Below, one piece after another: positions 61,301 through 64,000 of a stretch of 64,000 bases of DNA (positions are counted from its first letter, which is position 1; every line of letters starts with the position of its first letter). The notes below the pieces were generated by a model. The model did not search any database, was not told the origin of the DNA, and saw only the letters and a program-made list of their open reading frames with translations. Source of the stretch: Typha latifolia (taxonomy: Eukaryota > Streptophyta > Magnoliopsida > Poales > Typhaceae). Position numbers and translations under genes: made by a program. Location: the NCBI GenBank assembly GCA_019914945.1, contig CM034099.1:7812001-7876000 (forward strand), given 5' to 3'.

Positions 61301-63408
61301 CAATGAGTTCTTGTGTCACTAGTTCTATTGATCCTGGTGAGAAGATGAGCTATGTGTCTTTGGACCGACCATTTTCTCCGGAGCTAACCCAGAATGTTTA
61401 TGAAGAAGACACTTGTTCAGATGAGGGGTGCAATGAATTGGCCTTCATTGATTGGACTGATGAGGAGAAATCTGTATTTATTCGTGCTTTGAGCATGTAT
61501 GGTAAGAACTTTGCAAGGATTTCACATTTTGTAGGGACAAGGTCATTGGAGCAGTGCAAAATCTTTTTTATGAAGGCTCGGAAGTCTCTTGGTCTAGAGG
61601 TAATTGATAGAGCCACTCCCAAGATTGGTATGCCCATGACTGATGACAATGAAGGGAGCTGTGACACTGATGATGCTTGTGCTGCTGAGATACATTCAGC
61701 TATTTGCAGTGATCAATGTTATTCCAGGGTTAATCCAGATTTCCAGTCTCTGGCTAAAGCTAGCAGGGAAGGGTTTATTCATGCTGGAGTTAGCCCCCAG
61801 CAAGCTGAAATTGATAGATTGAGTGAGCAAGATGTTTTGCGAGGCATAAACCTTGAGGCAAATGACAGCAAATTTGATAAACAGGTACATGCCATATATG
61901 ATTATAAACTGGTAAATGGAGCGGATAACTCTCGATCTGCAGTCTGTTCCCACGTGCCAATACAGCTTCCTGAAGTTGCCGAGAACATTGATAAGGAAAG
62001 GAAGTCTGGCGGGAGTTGTGTTCTTGTCCCTCAAACTGAGCAGGCCATTACAGAGAGTGTGCCAGTGGGGTCGATTTTACACACTGCTGATGGAGTTCAG
62101 AAAAATGATGGTGCTGGAGTACATTCTATTGATGGGTTCAAGAAGGTAGTAAGCTCACATGAGTTGATGTTGCCAAAGTCTGGATCAAGGAAAAGAAGGC
62201 GGGCAAGCATAGATCTAGGTGCAAATAGCAGGGACCCTCTTTCCCTTACTGCAGATTGGGGTGCTAGTGACAATTATTTGCACCATGGAAATGTGGTTGA
62301 TGTTTGTTCTAGGCCCAGCACTTTTACAACCTTCCAGCATAAAATACCATTATATGACCTCCCATGTCAACACAAGGAATACCATAGCATCTCAGCATAT
62401 CAGGACAATTGCCAGCCTGCACAATTTAATTCGTCATTTCATGACCGTCCTATTTGTTCTGTAGGAAATCTTCATGTAGCCTCCCAGACTGCTTTAAACT
62501 TTGAGGAGCATGAGAACAAGCAGCATCAAAACTTAGTAGTTGGAAGTCCGTACCAACAGTATATGCTTAAATCTTCACTTAATCAGGTTGCAATGCGGAA
62601 TGGGGTTTCACAATCAAATCAGTTTATTTCAAAAATGCAAAATGACAACCTCAATAGTTGCAGTCTTTCACCATCGAGCCCTGGTAAAGTATTTCTGTCG
62701 ACTAGTAATAACGAAAAGTCAGAATCTCAGCTGGTCCCCTGCACTCAGTATGCAAACCCAGAAACAAAGAGGCAGTCTCACCAGACAGGTGATGTTAAGC
62801 TCTTTGGAAAAGTTCTTAACCCTTCGTCCTCACAAAGATCAAGTTCTTCCTCGCAAGAAAGTACCTCTCCCAAGCCCAATGAATCTTCAACCACAACATC
62901 CAGCATCAGAAAGGACGGGGACCTTTTCCCTTATCAGCTTGGAAGTAATTGCCGCTTGGTCTTAGAAGAGGCGCCAATAAGTTATGGCTTCTGGGATGGA
63001 AATAGAATACAAACTGGTTTTTCGTCCTTGTCAGAATATGCTCTTATGTTGGCAAAACATCAAGGAATTTCACCTGGAGTATCATCTTATTCCGGTAAAG
63101 ATGGTGTCCTGGGGAATACTGCAGTTTTGGCTGATTATCGGCAGCCTTTTATGCACGGAAAGCAGCTCGAGAACTTCACTGAACTGCAGAAGAGGAACTG
63201 GGTCGAAATCGAATCAGTTTTCCAGAACTCCGGGAGGGCTGCACTTCTTGGGACGAGCATGGTGAGTGGAGGGGGACTCCTTGCTGGTGGAGTCTCAGAC
63301 CCTGTAGCAGCCTTGAAATTGAACTATGGGTCTAGAAATAAGAATGCTAGCTGTGAGGTGGAATCATGTAGTGGAGACACACAGGAGGCAGGTAGAATAA
63401 AGAATTAG
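55363..63408 (+). CDS. Double-SANT protein, POWERDRESS-like (HDAC co-repressor subunit)
   Basis: Four coding exons: 55363-55531, 55649-56320, 57099-58277 and 60605-63408. All are GT-AG and in frame for 1607 aa. The start is the ATG of MPPESSPWDRRDF. The N-terminal part is Arg/Ser/Gly-rich; a conserved KKKPRLGWGQGLAKYEKQK motif closes exon 2. Two SANT domains are read in exon 4: about 742-788 (INPWTREEIEVF...YYKNHK) and about 953-999 (FIDWTDEEKSVF...FFMKARKS). A KSGSRKRRR nuclear-localisation-like cluster follows. Layout and length (Arabidopsis protein about 1650 aa) match POWERDRESS/NCoR-like. That protein works with histone deacetylase HDA9 in gene repression, flowering and senescence; the role here is by homology. 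The exon 3 acceptor is a NAGNAG (57099 or 57102), so a one-residue variant is likely. The last intron (58278-60604) houses a nested transposon. Confidence 0.92.
58890..60281 (+). pseudogene. ATL-type RING-H2 gene fragment, broken
   Basis: The 3' piece (59827-60281) translates to VIIFWLLHLLVRYP, then LQQLFHLYDVGVDQSYIEVL, FLYKAIIGLNDPFDCAVCLC, DFEGDDKLMLLPK and FRSVEVV. The end contains SFSMGSYELVMDD. This is the order found in plant ATL13/ATL46-type E3 ligases: membrane helix, GLD-like motif, RING start, conserved tail. The RING is lost: after the first C-x2-C (CAVC) and LLPK the sequence jumps to the post-RING tail, so the other six zinc ligands are missing. The 5' piece (about 58890-58961) encodes the start of the helix (WFLLIIMILVV) after an in-frame TGA. 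The hAT-like element 58962-59822 separates the pieces. It is not a functional ligase. Confidence 0.75.
58962..59822 (+). mobile_element. hAT-like non-autonomous element nested in the ATL fragment
   Basis: An 861-bp insertion with short imperfect ends TAGGGGTG... and the inverted TAGGGACG.... It is flanked by an imperfect 8-bp duplication: GTAGTCAT (58954-58961) and ACAGTCAT (59823-59830), sharing AGTCAT. Sub-terminal 'agctcggctcggctcat' / 'ctcgagccgagcc' repeats lie in opposite orientation. Removing the element plus one duplicate rejoins the ATL reading frame (...ILVV then IIFWLL...). Internal ORFs (59430-59633) match no transposase. Confidence 0.65.
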
Positions 63409-64000
63409 TGGTGTGGTAAAGAGTAGCCAGATGATTTCCCTTGGTAGGAGAGTAGTTCAAGAATCTCAGGTGGAGAAAGGAGGGTATATTCTTCACACCC
63501 TACTGTATGATATTGCATTTTTGAACTCGAATGAATTAATTAGATGGGGTAGATTCCATTCTCCATATTTTTCTGCCCCTTCAGTGCCCATATTTTTTGT
63601 ACTAGATAGGCAATTTTATTTTCCTTTGTTGTACCCATTACACCACCACGTTGAGATACCAATTAATGTACTGCAGAATTATAATGCATCTGTTTATTTT
63701 GTTCACCTGGACACTCAGCTTCTTTCAAAATCTTCACATTGTTAGAAATTACATTGTCCTTCACCAGGGCGAGTTATACATTCAGGTGGTTAGTGTCATC
63801 ATTCTTTTATATTTGGACATTCATCATGTAAGTTAGATTTGGCGAAACCAAATTGTTGTTTAGAAGGTTGACAGCGATGAAGCCTCAAAATTTCAGGACC
63901 AAACTGCCCATTAACAAGGACCACTTTGCATAGATTCCTGAAAGAATTTCTGGCATTAATAATAGAAAATCATGACTGTTGTCCATTTTAAGACGATGTT
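63409..64000 (+). other. 3' flank of the POWERDRESS-like gene
   Basis: A T-rich stretch right after the TAG/TAA region, likely the 3' UTR. The ORFs 63413-63745 and 63651-63836 overlap in different frames and have no recognisable domain. Nothing else is seen up to the window edge. Confidence 0.5.

Noticed and set aside
1..64000. CRISPR arrays, tRNA or rRNA genes, bacterial-type operons
   Set aside because: No regularly spaced direct repeats of CRISPR type and no convincing tRNA cloverleaf or rRNA sequence were seen; the genes are spliced plant genes.

Overview
This is a nuclear plant genomic window, most likely from a monocot outside the grasses. The evidence is inferred: spliced genes with GT-AG introns, some very GC-rich first or single exons set in very AT-rich intergenic DNA, abundant MITE- and LTR-like insertions, and plant-only gene families. 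There are no bacterial operons, CRISPR arrays or recognisable tRNA/rRNA genes. I could not fix the species from sequence alone.

Seven intact protein-coding genes are supported, with splice junctions worked out by hand that join in frame. They are: (1) an intronless ankyrin plus tandem CCCH zinc-finger protein (2139-3902, -, 587 aa); (2) a three-exon 2-oxoglutarate/Fe(II) dioxygenase of the jasmonate-oxidase/LDOX-like group (12246-15380, -, 345 aa); (3) a 13-exon NF-X1-type zinc-finger protein like NFXL2 (19482-34102, -, 897 aa); (4) and (5) two DOG1-domain paralogues in divergent orientation (34916-35814, - and 38961-39973, +); (6) a fasciclin-like arabinogalactan protein (42223-42966, -, 247 aa); (7) a RING-H2 E3 ligase of the MBR/HIP1/RHG1A type (coding 44926-47029, -, 542 aa) with a 5' UTR exon and TATA box about 6.4 kb upstream near 53.4-53.6 kb. 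The eighth, at the right end, is a double-SANT protein like POWERDRESS (55363-63408, +, 1607 aa).

Region by region: 1-2 kb is AT-rich flank; 2-5 kb holds the CCCH gene and a GC-rich upstream region with several ACGT cores; 5-12 kb is gene-free with short tandem duplications, microsatellites and a possible SINE; 12-15.4 kb is the dioxygenase; 15.4-19.5 kb is gene-free with an LTR-like insertion and a 21-bp minisatellite; 19.5-34.1 kb is the NFXL2-like gene with transposon-filled introns; 34.2-34.7 kb is a long-TIR MITE; 34.9-40 kb is the DOG1 pair around an LTR-like block; 40-42.2 kb is AT-rich; 42.2-53.6 kb holds the FLA and RING-H2 genes; 55.4-63.4 kb is the POWERDRESS-like gene.

The genes are not an operon or a metabolic cluster. 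Several belong to families tied to stress and hormone responses (CCCH, jasmonate oxidase-like, NFXL2, DOG1, RING-H2), which is normal background for a plant chromosome. The most unusual structure is in the last intron of the POWERDRESS-like gene. A long-TIR, MULE-like element there carries a broken ATL-type RING-H2 gene fragment, and that fragment is itself split by a hAT-like element whose empty site can be read back in frame. A smaller element with the same TIR family sits just upstream of the NFXL2-like gene.
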